64,000 bases of DNA, taken from assembly GCF_001047675.1 (NCBI RefSeq), contig NZ_CP011975.1, positions 310,001 through 374,000 of the forward strand. The letters are read 5' to 3'. Below, piece after piece: positions 48,138 through 63,354 of this stretch (position 1 is the first letter of the stretch; every line of letters begins with the position of its first letter). The stretch comes from Yersinia aleksiciae. GTDB taxonomy: Bacteria > Pseudomonadota > Gammaproteobacteria > Enterobacterales > Enterobacteriaceae. Under the pieces are notes generated by a model. That model saw only the letters and a list, made by a program, of their open reading frames with translations. It searched no databases and was not told the DNA's origin. A program made the translations under genes and the position numbers.

Positions 48138-49253
48138 CTAAACACCTATTCCCGCGCTGTGCGTACGTTGAGCGGCAATTTCCACCCGCTCAATTGCTGC
48201 CCATAGTTTGCCTGAATTTAGTGCAATCGGTAGGTAGTGGATTGACTCACTCGGCTTGAGAATTCGGCCAATCACACGCTCAATACCCTCGCGGTCATTA
48301 ATATCAACATCCAGGGCAGCCAGATGCGTTGGCAGACCCAGCTTATTAAAAGCAATAATCAGCGATTGCAGTGCCTCGTCCTGCTGCAACAATGCAGTTT
48401 GGACCAATATCCCGTAAGCCACTTTGGTGCCATGCAGGAAGTGTTCTGTTTGTGGTAATAGCGTCAAGCCATTGTGTACCGCATGGGCCGCTGCGACGCG
48501 GGTATAGCGCTCACCCAGCCCACCGACCATGCCGCCACCCGCAATAATGGCATCGACGACATCCAGAAAATCTTGCGTCAATTCACCTTGCTTAACCGCT
48601 TGTAGCGCCGACTCACTCTGTTTGAGCAGCACATTGCGGATATCCAGCGCCGCCTGTAGCCCCAAGCGCACCGTCAGAGATAGGGTTTCCGGCTGCGGAC
48701 TCAGCACCACGGCCTCATACCATTTCGCCAGCGTATCGCCGATACCCGCCAGCAGATACTCCACTGGGGCCTGCAAGATAATGCGCGGTTCGACCAACAC
48801 CAAATGGTTAGCGTCTTTGAAAATCTCAAAATTCAGCGCCTGTCCGGCATCGTTATACCAAACTGACAGCGGCGTCCAAGCCGCGCACGTTGCCGCGATG
48901 GTCGGAATGGCAACCAGTGGCACACCTAATTTGCGCGCCACGACTTTTGCCGTATCCAATACCGCCCCGCCACCGATGCCAATCACCACCTGCCGGTCAC
49001 TGCCTGCTTTTTGTACCAAATCGGCGACGGTAGCTTCACTGCAATGGGTTGAGAATGCGGCACGTACCGCATTTGTCCCGTGGAAAGCCTCAGGCAGATA
49101 ATCACTGGCAGCCGCCAATGCACGCTCGCCATAAATCCACAGCGCATGATCCAGTGCCGTCTGAGGATAAAACTCACTCAGTTTGTCGATAGCGCCCGGA
49201 AAAGAGAAATAGTTAGCAGGCCCCACCTGCACTCGGATGGCATTGGTGCTCAT
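48138..49253 (-). CDS. hcxA: Hydroxycarboxylate dehydrogenase HcxA (YbdH)-like
   Basis: Iron-containing-alcohol/glycerol-dehydrogenase fold protein, 371 aa, very close to E. coli YbdH/HcxA. That enzyme reduces 2-oxo acids such as 2-oxoglutarate and 2-oxobutanoate with NADPH. Seen: VGPANYFSFPG, VIGIGGGAVLDTAK, PTIAATCAAWTPLSVWYND, AGIGDTLAKWYEA and VAAAHAVHNGL with the metal His. It is located here rather than beside the genes it neighbours in E. coli. Confidence 0.9.
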   Translation of the reverse strand: MSTNAIRVQVGPANYFSFPGAIDKLSEFYPQTALDHALWIYGERALAAASDYLPEAFHGTNAVRAAFSTHCSEATVADLVQKAGSDRQVVIGIGGGAVLDTAKVVARKLGVPLVAIPTIAATCAAWTPLSVWYNDAGQALNFEIFKDANHLVLVEPRIILQAPVEYLLAGIGDTLAKWYEAVVLSPQPETLSLTVRLGLQAALDIRNVLLKQSESALQAVKQGELTQDFLDVVDAIIAGGGMVGGLGERYTRVAAAHAVHNGLTLLPQTEHFLHGTKVAYGILVQTALLQQDEALQSLIIAFNKLGLPTHLAALDVDINDREGIERVIGRILKPSESIHYLPIALNSGKLWAAIERVEIAAQRTHSAGIGV

Positions 49254-49395
49254 GGCGCGTTCCTTTTAAATGACAATCTCAGCAATATTTTTCTCATCTT
49301 AAGGGCTACGCCCGCAATGTTTAATAATTTTTTGATATAGCTTAACTATTTTTAGTTTGTTGCGATTAATAGAAACTGTGTTAAAAAAGGATCAT

Positions 49396-49440
49396 ATGAG
49401 CAGCATTATTGACTGCCTGTTTCACTTCAATACTTTATAG
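49396..49440 (+). CDS. Possible 14-residue leader ORF before ABC ATPase
   Basis: ATG with AAAGGAT upstream encodes a short peptide (MSSIIDCLFHFNTL) and stops 17 bases before the ATPase start. No known match. The ATPase itself has a poor ribosome site, so translational coupling is conceivable; chance is also possible. Confidence 0.25.
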   Translation: MSSIIDCLFHFNTL

Positions 49441-49457
49441 GGCAGTCATCGAAATTT

Positions 49458-50969
49458 ATGTCCAGCATCGCCCCCTCCCGCCTTGAGATGCGGAATATCT
49501 CTATCTCGTTTTCTGGATTTCATGCCCTGCAACAAGTTGATTTCACACTGGAAGGTGGTTCTACCCATGCGCTAGTGGGTGCTAATGGCGCGGGGAAATC
49601 AACGCTGATGGCGATTCTCTCCGGTGCTTACAGCCACTATCGTGGCGAGATCTATATTGATGGTCAGCAGATCGATATTCACTCCCCTCGACAGGCAAAG
49701 CAGCACGGCATTCATGTGGTTCAGCAAGAGGTGGATGTGGCGCTGATCCCGACCCTGTCGGTGGCGGAAAATATTATGCTAGATACCCTCGCCGAGCGGG
49801 GCCACCTGTTTAACTGGCCGCAGCTTTACCGTCAGGCCGAAGCCCTGCTCGGGCAGCTCGACCTCAAGTTGAATGTGCGCCAACGTCTGGAATCATGCAC
49901 CTTGGCGGAGAAACAGCAGGTGCTGCTGGCGCGCGCCCTTTCCCACCAATGCCGTTTTCTGATTCTGGATGAGCCCACTGCGCCACTGGATCAAGAAGAG
50001 AGTGCGCGTCTGTTTCGCATAGTGCGCCGTTTGCAGTCTGAAGGGATGGCAATCGTTTTCATCTCGCACCGTATCCACGAATTACGTGAAATCTGCGACC
50101 AATTAACCGTATTACGTGATGGCCGCCGCGTTAGCCATGATCTGATGGGTGATTTGAGTGGTGAGCAGATAGTGGAAAAGATGCTAGGTCACACCTTAGA
50201 TGATATCTTTCCGCCACGACGGGCCAGAGTCAGTGATAAAACCCTATTATCTGTCAGTGGCTTGCATGATCAGCACAAGCTGCGCGATATCTCGCTGACA
50301 CTGCATGAGGGTGAGATTTTGGGCATTGCTGGCTTGGCCGGTGCCGGTAAAACTGAACTGTGCAAAGCGCTGTTTGGTGCCTCCCCCTGCCGTGTCGACA
50401 GTGGCGAATTACAGGGTAAAGCTTGGAAGCCGCGATCACCCGACCAATCCGTCGCACAAGGGTTAGCTCTGGTACCAGAAGAGCGACGCAAAGAGGGGAT
50501 TTTTATCCACGAAGGTATCCCGATGAACCTGAGTGTTGCCGCCGATGATAGTTTTTCCCGCTGGAGTATTTTTAGTCGCCGCCAAGAGTTGAGTTGGGCC
50601 AAAGAGCTGATTCAGCGCCTTGGGGTACGCACCTCGTCCCCGCAACAAAAGTTAGCTCGCCTCTCTGGCGGCAATCAGCAAAAAGTGGCTATTGGCAAGT
50701 GGTTGCGTGGTGATGCGCAGGTGCTGATTTTTGATGAGCCAACCAAAGGGGTGGACATCAAAGCCAAGCAGGATCTGTTCCATCTGATTGATGGATTGGC
50801 GCAGCAGGGCAAAGGCATTATTTATGCATCCGGTGAATTCTCAGAATTGGTCGGTTTATGCTCTCGTATCTGTGTGCTGTGGGATGGGCGTATTGTTGCC
50901 GAGCTGAATGCCGCAGATGTCGATGAAGAAACATTACTATTATTTTCAACCGGAGGAACCCCTCAGTGA
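49458..50969 (+). CDS. Sugar ABC importer double ATPase (second system)
   Basis: RbsA/MglA-type ATPase, 503 aa, with two nucleotide-binding domains. N-terminal Walker A GANGAGKST (about 46-54), the atypical signature TLAEKQQVLLARAL and Walker B LILDEPTAPLD are visible. The C-terminal half has GLAGAGKTE, LSGGNQQKVAIGKW and LIFDEPTKGVD. The start is not firm: MRNISISF (second Met) is an alternative. It overlaps the permease gene by 4 bases. No binding-protein gene is adjacent. Confidence 0.88.
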   Translation: MSSIAPSRLEMRNISISFSGFHALQQVDFTLEGGSTHALVGANGAGKSTLMAILSGAYSHYRGEIYIDGQQIDIHSPRQAKQHGIHVVQQEVDVALIPTLSVAENIMLDTLAERGHLFNWPQLYRQAEALLGQLDLKLNVRQRLESCTLAEKQQVLLARALSHQCRFLILDEPTAPLDQEESARLFRIVRRLQSEGMAIVFISHRIHELREICDQLTVLRDGRRVSHDLMGDLSGEQIVEKMLGHTLDDIFPPRRARVSDKTLLSVSGLHDQHKLRDISLTLHEGEILGIAGLAGAGKTELCKALFGASPCRVDSGELQGKAWKPRSPDQSVAQGLALVPEERRKEGIFIHEGIPMNLSVAADDSFSRWSIFSRRQELSWAKELIQRLGVRTSSPQQKLARLSGGNQQKVAIGKWLRGDAQVLIFDEPTKGVDIKAKQDLFHLIDGLAQQGKGIIYASGEFSELVGLCSRICVLWDGRIVAELNAADVDEETLLLFSTGGTPQ

Positions 50970-51964
50970 GCAAAGAAATACCCCTGCCCGACGCGCAGCC
51001 ATGGCGTCACCAGCTGTTTGATTTTCTCTATAAATGGGGGATGTTGCTCACCGTTGTCGCGCTCATCGCGTTATTTGGTTTGGCATCGGAAAACTTCCTG
51101 GATCCGAACAATATCATCAATATTTTGCGATCGATTGCCATCGTGACCGTGATTGCCATCGGGGTGTCGATTTCACTGTCGATTGGGGGTTTTGACCTGT
51201 CCGTCGGCTCCACGGCTTCGCTGGCCAACGCCATCGTGGTGTCGCTGTTTGTCTGGTACGGCTTTGGGACCACCGGCGCGATCGTCCTGACCTTGCTGAT
51301 TTGTACACTGGTCGGTCTGTTTAACGCCTTTCTGATTGTGGTGCTGAAGATCCCTGACATGTTGGCGACCCTCGCCAGTCTGTTTGTGATCCAGGGGGTG
51401 GCGATGACCTACAGCTATGGCGGCTCTATCACGCAGAATATGCTGCTGCCGAGCGGTGATATGGCGGAAGGCGTCATCCCTGAAATGTTTTCAGCGCTGG
51501 GGCAAGTGCCGGTTATCGTGCTAATTATGTTGGCAGTCACCATTGTGGTGCAGTTGTATTTGTCGCTGACCAAACATGGTCGGCGGATGTATGCCATTGG
51601 CGGCAATCCAGAAGCTGCGCGGCTAGCGGGCATCCGCACTGTGCGCTATCGGGTGCTAGCTTATGTGCTGTCGTCGCTATTAGCAGCACTGGGCGGAATT
51701 TTGCTGGCATCGCGAATTGGTTCATCACAAGTGAACGCCGGTGGCGGTTATCTGATGGATGCGGTAGCGGCCGCTTATATCGGTTTCTCACTGGCAGGTT
51801 CAGGCAAACCCAATGCCTTCGGCACCTTGATTGGCGCGGTGATCCTCGGCGTATTGCAAAATGGACTGGTGATGTTGTCAGTGCCCTATTATGCAATGGA
51901 TATCATCAAAGGGCTGGTTCTGGCGATGGCATTGGCACTGACCTATATTCATCAGAAGCGGTAA
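50966..51964 (+). CDS. Sugar ABC importer permease (second system)
   Basis: RbsC-family permease, 332 aa. It shows ISLSIGGFDLSVGSTASLAN, the ATPase-contact loop GRRMYAIGGNPEAARLAGI, and LMDAVAAAYIGFSLAGSGKPNAFGT near the C-terminus. Eight to ten hydrophobic helices. Only one permease is encoded, so it would act as a homodimer with the preceding ATPase. Substrate unknown. Confidence 0.88.
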   Translation: MSKEIPLPDAQPWRHQLFDFLYKWGMLLTVVALIALFGLASENFLDPNNIINILRSIAIVTVIAIGVSISLSIGGFDLSVGSTASLANAIVVSLFVWYGFGTTGAIVLTLLICTLVGLFNAFLIVVLKIPDMLATLASLFVIQGVAMTYSYGGSITQNMLLPSGDMAEGVIPEMFSALGQVPVIVLIMLAVTIVVQLYLSLTKHGRRMYAIGGNPEAARLAGIRTVRYRVLAYVLSSLLAALGGILLASRIGSSQVNAGGGYLMDAVAAAYIGFSLAGSGKPNAFGTLIGAVILGVLQNGLVMLSVPYYAMDIIKGLVLAMALALTYIHQKR

Positions 51965-52053
51965 AAATGGTATGGCGCTCATACCCCAACGGAGAGAACA
52001 GGCAGATCGTAAAGACGCCGTAGTTTCCTCCCTTGAGGCACGAGCCGCTTAAC

Positions 52054-52881
52054 TTAATTCAAAGGCATTCTTGCTGGGTCAGGATATTGATACTCAAACC
52101 CTAGTTCACGGCAAATTTTACTGCCATCAATTTCACGAGCAGGCTCTTCGATATCCTCAGATGCAAATTCCGGTGGCGTCAACTGTAACGCCCGCGCACT
52201 GGCGGGATAAAAATCACGTTTGCTCGGGTGAAGTGGCGCGCAGAGATTGTAAATATGGCCGCCTTTAGGCAGATTGAGCAGCAGTTCGATGGCTGAGATC
52301 ACATCTTCCTGATGCACCAAATTGACCCCCAGTGAGCCGCCTTTTACATTAGTTTTCCCTGCAAGAAAGCGCCCTGGATGGCGATCAGCACCCACCAGCC
52401 CGGCAAGGCGCAAGATATCCACCGAGGTATTGGGCAGTTTATGCAGCCAAAGTTCGAGTTCCATCAAGGTTTTTCCAGCGGTAGTCACCGGTTGCAGGGG
52501 GGAGTTCTCTTTGATGCGGCCACGGGTTTCGCCATACACGGAGGTGGAGCTGGTAAAAATAATGCGCGGTACACCGAAAGCCAGCGCGCTGTCGACCACC
52601 AGTTGTACCGCCTGAAAATAGTCCCCGCCCCCTTCAGTGGTACGACTGGCGGGTAAGGTGATGACCAATGCATCCACAGTCATTAGCTGTGCTAAATCAT
52701 CCGGATCGCAAATCAGTTCCGGTGTCAGTTGCAATAGGTAGCAATCAATTCCGCTCATTCTGGCGGCTTCGACACCATCCGGTGTGGTTTTGCTGCCGAC
52801 CACTTGTATTCCGCGACGGATCAATGATTGCGCTAACGGCAAGCCTAACCAGCCCAATCCAATAATGGCTACTTTTTTCAT
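52054..52881 (-). CDS. yeeZ: YeeZ, NAD(P)-binding SDR-like protein
   Basis: Rossmann-fold protein of the extended SDR group, orthologue of E. coli YeeZ, which also lies just upstream of his. The 275 aa from the ATG at 52881 show AIIGLGWLGLPLAQSL (NAD motif), FTSSTSVYGETRG and LRLAGLVGADRHPGRFLAGK. The ATG two codons upstream (52887) sits closer to GGAGAG and may be used instead. Biochemical role unknown. Confidence 0.9.
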   Translation of the reverse strand: MKKVAIIGLGWLGLPLAQSLIRRGIQVVGSKTTPDGVEAARMSGIDCYLLQLTPELICDPDDLAQLMTVDALVITLPASRTTEGGGDYFQAVQLVVDSALAFGVPRIIFTSSTSVYGETRGRIKENSPLQPVTTAGKTLMELELWLHKLPNTSVDILRLAGLVGADRHPGRFLAGKTNVKGGSLGVNLVHQEDVISAIELLLNLPKGGHIYNLCAPLHPSKRDFYPASARALQLTPPEFASEDIEEPAREIDGSKICRELGFEYQYPDPARMPLN

Positions 52882-52901
52882 TTTCATTGCTCTCCACCGG
52901 T

Positions 52902-52940
52902 TCATACCGATAACTCTTGCTGATAACTCATACCGATAAC
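52902..52940 (-). repeat. Three tandem 13-bp repeats before yeeZ
   Basis: On the minus strand GTTATCGGTATGA, GTTATCAGCAAGA and GTTATCGGTATGA follow one another without gap. A further GTTATCAA lies at about 52958-52951. They end about 15 bases before the yeeZ start, inside its leader or promoter. The regular 13-base phase may be an operator array or slippage product. Confidence 0.6.
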
Positions 52941-53262
52941 AAGCACTATATTGATAACCTACGCCAGTTGGCTTTAGCTAACAATTATGTTGAGCGAATT
53001 ATGCCTTTCATTTCATTCATCGGTGTAATGGCAATGCGTAACAATTTCGTGCTTAAACTGACATAAAATAGAGTGGTAATCGCCATAAATAAAACGATTA
53101 ACGACAGATCAGTCGCGGCCTGCCACCTTGAAATAACCCCATCTGACGAAAAAAAGGTTGCGCCGCAGCCGTCAGATGGTTTACGTTGATTGACAGAAAT
53201 TATGGCACGTTCCAATTATGGCTATTTTGATCTCCTCAAAAAGCCCAAATAGAGAAATTATT
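52941..53262. other. yeeZ - his intergenic region
   Basis: About 320 bp between the repeats and hisL with the his promoter near its right end. A 76-codon open frame on the minus strand (52985-53215) has one hydrophobic stretch but overlaps the his promoter and matches nothing I know, so it is not called as a gene. Confidence 0.55.
53190..53219 (+). promoter_or_regulatory. Candidate his operon promoter
   Basis: TTGACA at 53190-53195 and AATTAT at 53214-53219 with an 18-base spacer. Transcription would begin near 53226, about 37 bases before hisL. This fits the short leader of enterobacterial his operons. Confidence 0.6.
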
Positions 53263-53310
53263 ATGAATTGCGTTCAATTTAATCACCATCATCACCATCA
53301 TCCTGACTAG
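53263..53310 (+). CDS. hisL: his operon leader peptide HisL
   Basis: A 15-residue peptide, MNCVQFNHHHHHHPD, with six consecutive His codons (E. coli has seven). Ribosome stalling at the His codons when histidyl-tRNA is low permits the antiterminator fold and transcription of the structural genes. Confidence 0.96.
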   Translation: MNCVQFNHHHHHHPD

Positions 53311-53380
53311 TCTTGCAGGCCGATGTGTGCTGGAAGACGGTTAACGAATCTTCCAGGTGGCGGTAGAACGCAATAGAGAA

Positions 53381-53416
53381 AGCCCTCGGAAGATTATCTT
53401 CCGAGGGCTTTTTTGT
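53381..53416 (+). terminator. his attenuator
   Basis: AGCCCTCGGAAGA (53381-53393) and TCTTCCGAGGGCT (53397-53409) form a 13-bp stem with a 3-base loop followed by six T residues. It lies between hisL and hisG. A GGAAG-type segment upstream (CTGGAAGACGG, 53329-53339) is a candidate competing antiterminator arm. Confidence 0.95.
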
Positions 53417-53458
53417 TGCCCATCATTTTATAGATTAATTAATAGGTTGAGGATTACC

Positions 53459-54358
53459 ATGCTGGATAAAACACGTTTACGTATCGCAATGCAGAAATCA
53501 GGTCGCCTGAGTGACGATTGCCATGAACTGCTGTCGCGCTGCGGGATTAAAATCAATTTGCAGCAGCAGCGTCTGATCGCTTTCGCAGAAAACATGCCAA
53601 TCGACATTTTGCGCGTACGTGATGACGATATCCCAGGACTGGTGATGGACGGTGTGGTTGATCTGGGCATTATCGGCGAAAACGTGCTGGAAGAAGAGTT
53701 ACTGAGCCGCCGCGCTCAGGGCGAAGACCCGCGTTATTTCACCTTACGCCGTCTGGATTTCGGTGGCTGCCGCCTGTCACTAGCAGCCTCACTGGATACT
53801 GAGTACACCGGCCCGCAGTGCCTACAAAATAAACGTATCGCCACCTCTTACCCGCACATTTTAAAACAATACCTCGACAAACAGGGTGTTAGCTTTAAAT
53901 CTTGCTTGCTGAACGGTTCAGTTGAAGTGGCTCCACGCGCAGGTTTGGCTGATGTGATCTGTGACTTGGTTTCAACCGGCGCCACCTTGGAAGCCAACGG
54001 CCTGCGTGAAGTTGAAGTGATCTACCGCTCTAAAGCTTGCCTGATCCAACGTGATGGCGAGATGCCTACTGAGAAACAAGAACTTATCGACCGTCTGATG
54101 ACCCGTATTCAGGGCGTGATTCAGGCGCGTGAATCCAAATACATCATGATGCACGCACCGAGCGAGCGTCTGGACGAAATCATTACCCTGCTACCGGGTG
54201 CCGAGCGCCCTACCATTCTGCCACTGGCCGGTGATAAGAGCCGCGTCGCGATGCACATGGTCAGTAGCGAAACCCTGTTCTGGGAAACCATGGAAAAACT
54301 GAAGGCGCTGGGTGCCAGCTCCATTCTGGTGTTACCGATTGAAAAAATGATGGAGTAA
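53459..54358 (+). CDS. hisG: ATP phosphoribosyltransferase HisG
   Basis: First, feedback-inhibited step of histidine synthesis (ATP + PRPP to phosphoribosyl-ATP). The long HisG form of 299 aa starts [20 protein letters not shown] (ATG at 53459, AGGTTGAGGA upstream). The frame stays open upstream through the attenuator, but those codons are not used. The PRPP loop region [14 protein letters not shown] is visible, and the C-terminal third is the histidine-binding regulatory domain. Confidence 0.97.
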   Translation: MLDKTRLRIAMQKSGRLSDDCHELLSRCGIKINLQQQRLIAFAENMPIDILRVRDDDIPGLVMDGVVDLGIIGENVLEEELLSRRAQGEDPRYFTLRRLDFGGCRLSLAASLDTEYTGPQCLQNKRIATSYPHILKQYLDKQGVSFKSCLLNGSVEVAPRAGLADVICDLVSTGATLEANGLREVEVIYRSKACLIQRDGEMPTEKQELIDRLMTRIQGVIQARESKYIMMHAPSERLDEIITLLPGAERPTILPLAGDKSRVAMHMVSSETLFWETMEKLKALGASSILVLPIEKMME

Positions 54359-54361
54359 CCG

Positions 54362-59956
<5,595 letters not shown>

Positions 59957-59963
<7 letters not shown>

Positions 59964-60571
59964 GCGAACAACAAATTAACCAACTTGATTGGGAAAAAGT
60001 CGACAATCTAATGCCAGCCATCGTTCAGCATGCCGTGTCCGGTGAAGTTCTGATGATGGGGTATATGAACTCTGAAGCGCTGGCGGTGACAGAAGAAACG
60101 AGTAAAGTGACCTTCTTCTCTCGGACCAAACAGCGTTTGTGGACCAAAGGCGAAAGTTCCGGCCATTTTCTGAATGTAGTGGGTATCTACCCTGATTGCG
60201 ACAATGATACCCTGCTGATTCTAGTGAACCCTATCGGCCCAACCTGTCACTTGGGCAATAACAGTTGCTTCGCCCCTGCGGCCAGCGACTGGAGTTTCCT
60301 GTATCAATTAGAGCAGTTGCTGGCATCACGCAAATCAGCCGATCCGGCCAGTTCTTATACCGCAAAACTCTATGCCAGCGGGACTAAGCGCATCGCCCAA
60401 AAAGTGGGAGAAGAAGGTGTAGAAACTGCCCTCGCTGCGACGGTGAATGACCGTGAAGAGCTGACTAACGAAGCATCAGATTTGATGTATCACCTGATGG
60501 TGCTATTGCAGGATCAGGATTTGGATCTGAGCAAAGTCATTGGCCGCTTACGGGAACGCCACGAGAAGTAA
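59957..60571 (+). CDS. hisI: Bifunctional PR-AMP cyclohydrolase / PR-ATP pyrophosphatase HisI(E)
   Basis: Catalyses steps 2 and 3 of the pathway. The N-terminal cyclohydrolase (~1-115) shows [24 protein letters not shown] and the Zn-binding [16 protein letters not shown]. The C-terminal pyrophosphatase (~118-204) shows [13 protein letters not shown] and [13 protein letters not shown]. The start is GTG at 59957, overlapping the hisF stop by 7 bases. Last his gene. Confidence 0.96.
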
Positions 60572-60592
60572 TAACTTATTGCTCTCTTGCTG

Positions 60593-60634
60593 GTAAAAAA
60601 AAACGCCTCCGACTTATCACCGGAGGCGTTTTTT
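60593..60634. terminator. Bidirectional terminator between hisI and gnd
   Basis: CGCCTCCG (60604-60611) and CGGAGGCG (60621-60628) form an 8-bp stem, with nine A residues on the left and six T residues on the right. It serves both the his operon and the converging gnd gene. Confidence 0.93.
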
Positions 60635-60717
60635 ATTGGGACAAACCCTTAAAATCAACGAGCACCTACTCACTTAATTTAACGATTTATCCACTTGAGG
60701 CGTAGCCGTTAAATAGA

Positions 60718-62127
60718 TTACTCCATCCACTCGGTGTGGAACACGCCTTCTTTATCAGTACGCTTATAGGTATGCGCGCCGAAATAATCGCGCTGCGCCT
60801 GAATCAGGTTAGCTGGTAGCACGGCTGAGCGGTAACTATCGTAGTAGTTAATCGCAGCAGAGAATGTTGGTGTTGGGATACCATTTTGCACCGCATAGGA
60901 CACAACATCACGCAGCGCTTGCTGGTACTCATCAGCAATTTGCTTGAAGTATGGCGCCAACAGCAGATTAGCGATTTTCGGATTTTCTGCGTATGCATCA
61001 GTGATTTTTTGCAAGAACTGAGCGCGGATAATACAACCTGCGCGGAAGATCTTGGCAATTTCACCGTAGTGCAGATCCCAGTTATTTTCGTCCGATGCCG
61101 CTTTCAGCTGAGAGAAGCCTTGGGCGTAAGAAACGATTTTACCCAGATACAACGCACGACGGATTTTTTCAATAAATTCAGCTTTATCGCCCGCAAAAGG
61201 CTGCACTTTCGGGCCAGTCAGTACTTTAGATGCCGCAACACGCTGATCTTTCAGAGAAGACAAATAGCGGGCAAACACAGATTCAGTGATCAGTGTCAGT
61301 GGCTCGCCTAAGTCCAGAGAACTCTGGCTGGTCCATTTACCGGTGCCTTTATTGGCAGCTTCATCCAAAATCACGTCGACCAGATAGATACCAGCTTCGT
61401 CTTTCTTGGTAAAGATATCTTTCGTGATATCAATCAAGTAGCTGTTCAGCTCGCCTTTGTTCCATTCAGCGAAGGTGCTTGCCAGCTCTTCGTTGCTCAG
61501 GCCCAGAGACTGTTTCAGCAAAGAATAAGCTTCAGCAATCAGCTGCATGTCGCCGTATTCGATACCGTTGTGAACCATTTTAACGTAGTGACCAGCACCG
61601 TCAGCACCGATATAAGCCACACATGCTTCACCGTCATCTGCACGGGCTGCAATTTTCTCAAGAATTGGTGCTACCAATTCGTAAGCTTCTTTCTGCCCAC
61701 CAGGCATGATGGAAGGGCCTTTCAATGCGCCTTCTTCGCCACCAGAAACACCAGTACCGATAAAGTTAAAACCTTGAGCAGAAAGTTCGCGGTTACGACG
61801 TATGGTGTCTTTGTAATAGGTATTACCACCATCAATCAGAATGTCACCTTTATCAAGGTGCGGCGTCAGTGAAGCAATCGTTTTGTCAGTCGCTTCACCC
61901 GCTTTCACCATCAGCAGGATGCGGCGTGGTTTTTCCAGCGAATCAACAAACTCTTCAACGGTGTAACTCGGTACCAGATTTTTACCTGGATTCTCAGCAA
62001 CCACTTCGTCAGTTTTGTCTGATGAACGGTTAAAGATAGAGACGGAATAGCCACGGCTTTCGATGTTGAGCGCCAGGTTACGGCCCATCACCGCCATACC
62101 GACAACGCCAATCTGTTGTTTGGACAT
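60718..62127 (-). CDS. gnd: 6-phosphogluconate dehydrogenase Gnd
   Basis: NADP-dependent oxidative decarboxylation of 6-phosphogluconate to ribulose 5-phosphate. From the ATG at 62127 (469 aa; [10 protein letters not shown]), [15 protein letters not shown] is the NADP motif and [21 protein letters not shown] and [13 protein letters not shown] are active-site segments. AGGAG lies 9-13 bases before the start. The open frame upstream is not conserved. Confidence 0.97.
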   Translation of the reverse strand: MSKQQIGVVGMAVMGRNLALNIESRGYSVSIFNRSSDKTDEVVAENPGKNLVPSYTVEEFVDSLEKPRRILLMVKAGEATDKTIASLTPHLDKGDILIDGGNTYYKDTIRRNRELSAQGFNFIGTGVSGGEEGALKGPSIMPGGQKEAYELVAPILEKIAARADDGEACVAYIGADGAGHYVKMVHNGIEYGDMQLIAEAYSLLKQSLGLSNEELASTFAEWNKGELNSYLIDITKDIFTKKDEAGIYLVDVILDEAANKGTGKWTSQSSLDLGEPLTLITESVFARYLSSLKDQRVAASKVLTGPKVQPFAGDKAEFIEKIRRALYLGKIVSYAQGFSQLKAASDENNWDLHYGEIAKIFRAGCIIRAQFLQKITDAYAENPKIANLLLAPYFKQIADEYQQALRDVVSYAVQNGIPTPTFSAAINYYDSYRSAVLPANLIQAQRDYFGAHTYKRTDKEGVFHTEWME

Positions 62128-62334
62128 TAAAAAAACTCCTGTCTGAAGGATGACACCTGTTACCGGCCTTGAGGCCAACAGGTTTTTGATGTGGGAAACA
62201 TGTTAACTCAGGATTATGTCCGCTGGGTAGTGATTGGTGCGATAGATAGCACAACTGAGTAGTTGCTGTCCGCACACGTTTGCTTTGCCAGTACAGATAG
62301 GTAATGTGACGCCACCCTCCAGCCTTGTTTTGTA

Positions 62335-62368
62335 AAAATAAAAAAGCAACCCCATGGATTGCTTTTCA
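62335..62368 (-). terminator. Terminator downstream of galF-like gene
   Basis: On the minus strand GCAATCC and GGTTGC pair around a short ATGG loop, extended by AAAA/TTTT, followed by a T-rich run. It lies about 30 bases after the galF stop, before the gnd leader. Confidence 0.75.
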
Positions 62369-62396
62369 TCAGTTTCAATTATGTTTCAAATTCGGT

Positions 62397-63290
62397 TTAC
62401 GCCACGAATTCTTTCAGCCAGGCTCTAAATTCCGCCCCTTGCTGAGGATGCCGCAAGCCATAGGCAACATAAGCCTGCATATAACCGAGTTTCTCACCAC
62501 AGTTATAAGATAATCCGGTCAAGGCAACGGCATCAACGGGCTCTTCTTCTGCCAGTGCATCAATGGCATCAGTCAGTTGGATACGGCCCCAAGCACCAGG
62601 TCTGGTTTTTTCCAACTGCGGCCAAATGTTCGCAGACAACACATAGCGCCCGACGGCAGACAAATTGGATTGCAGATCAGCTGGGCTTTGTGGTTTCTCA
62701 ACCATCGCTTTAATCCGGCTGCTTTCACCGGGCGCTAAATCAGACTTCTCACAAGAGATAACTGAGTAGTTTGATAACGCCTCGGGTTCAACTGAATGCA
62801 CTAATACTTGGCTAGTGCCGGTCTCTTCAAAGCGCTTGACCAATTGAGCAAGATTATCTCGGGTCAAATCTGATTTCGCATCATCAATCAGAACATCCGG
62901 CAGCAGCACCGCAAATGGCGCATCACCTACCAGCGGTTTGGCGCATAGCACGGCGTGGCCCAAACCTTCTGGGTGACCTTGGCGGATATGCATGATTGTC
63001 ACACCCGGCGGGCAGATTGATTGCACTTCATCCAATAACTGACGCTTCACGCGAGCTTCTAACATAGCTTCCAGTTCATAAGAGGTATCGAAATGGTTTT
63101 CTACCGCATTCTTTGACGAATGGGTTATCAGAATGATCTCTTTAATACCGGCAGCAACACACTCGTTAACTACATATTGGATCAAAGGCTTATCGACAAT
63201 AGGCAGCATTTCTTTTGGAATGGCTTTAGTGGCTGGAAGCATTCTCATACCTAAGCCTGCTACTGGGATCACTGCTTTCAATTTGGTCAT
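62397..63290 (-). CDS. galF: GalF-like UTP-glucose-1-phosphate uridylyltransferase paralogue
   Basis: Nucleotidyltransferase of 297 aa. In the nucleotide-binding loop the usual Thr of GLGTRMLPATK is replaced by Met ([11 protein letters not shown]). [12 protein letters not shown] also resembles E. coli GalF (GLGMHMLP), which has little activity alone and is thought to modulate GalU. Here the Arg of the loop is kept. It lies between gnd and a complete-looking galU, forming a tandem paralogue pair. Confidence 0.85.
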   Translation of the reverse strand: MTKLKAVIPVAGLGMRMLPATKAIPKEMLPIVDKPLIQYVVNECVAAGIKEIILITHSSKNAVENHFDTSYELEAMLEARVKRQLLDEVQSICPPGVTIMHIRQGHPEGLGHAVLCAKPLVGDAPFAVLLPDVLIDDAKSDLTRDNLAQLVKRFEETGTSQVLVHSVEPEALSNYSVISCEKSDLAPGESSRIKAMVEKPQSPADLQSNLSAVGRYVLSANIWPQLEKTRPGAWGRIQLTDAIDALAEEEPVDAVALTGLSYNCGEKLGYMQAYVAYGLRHPQQGAEFRAWLKEFVA

Positions 63291-63354
63291 AATTAACCTA
63301 CTGATTTCTTAATGCGAATTTAAAATCTTTATCTATTGGGCGGCTAAGCCGAAT

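Noticed and set aside
52985..53215. 76-codon minus-strand frame with a hydrophobic stretch upstream of his
   Set aside because: Overlaps the likely his promoter, has no good ribosome site and no known relative.
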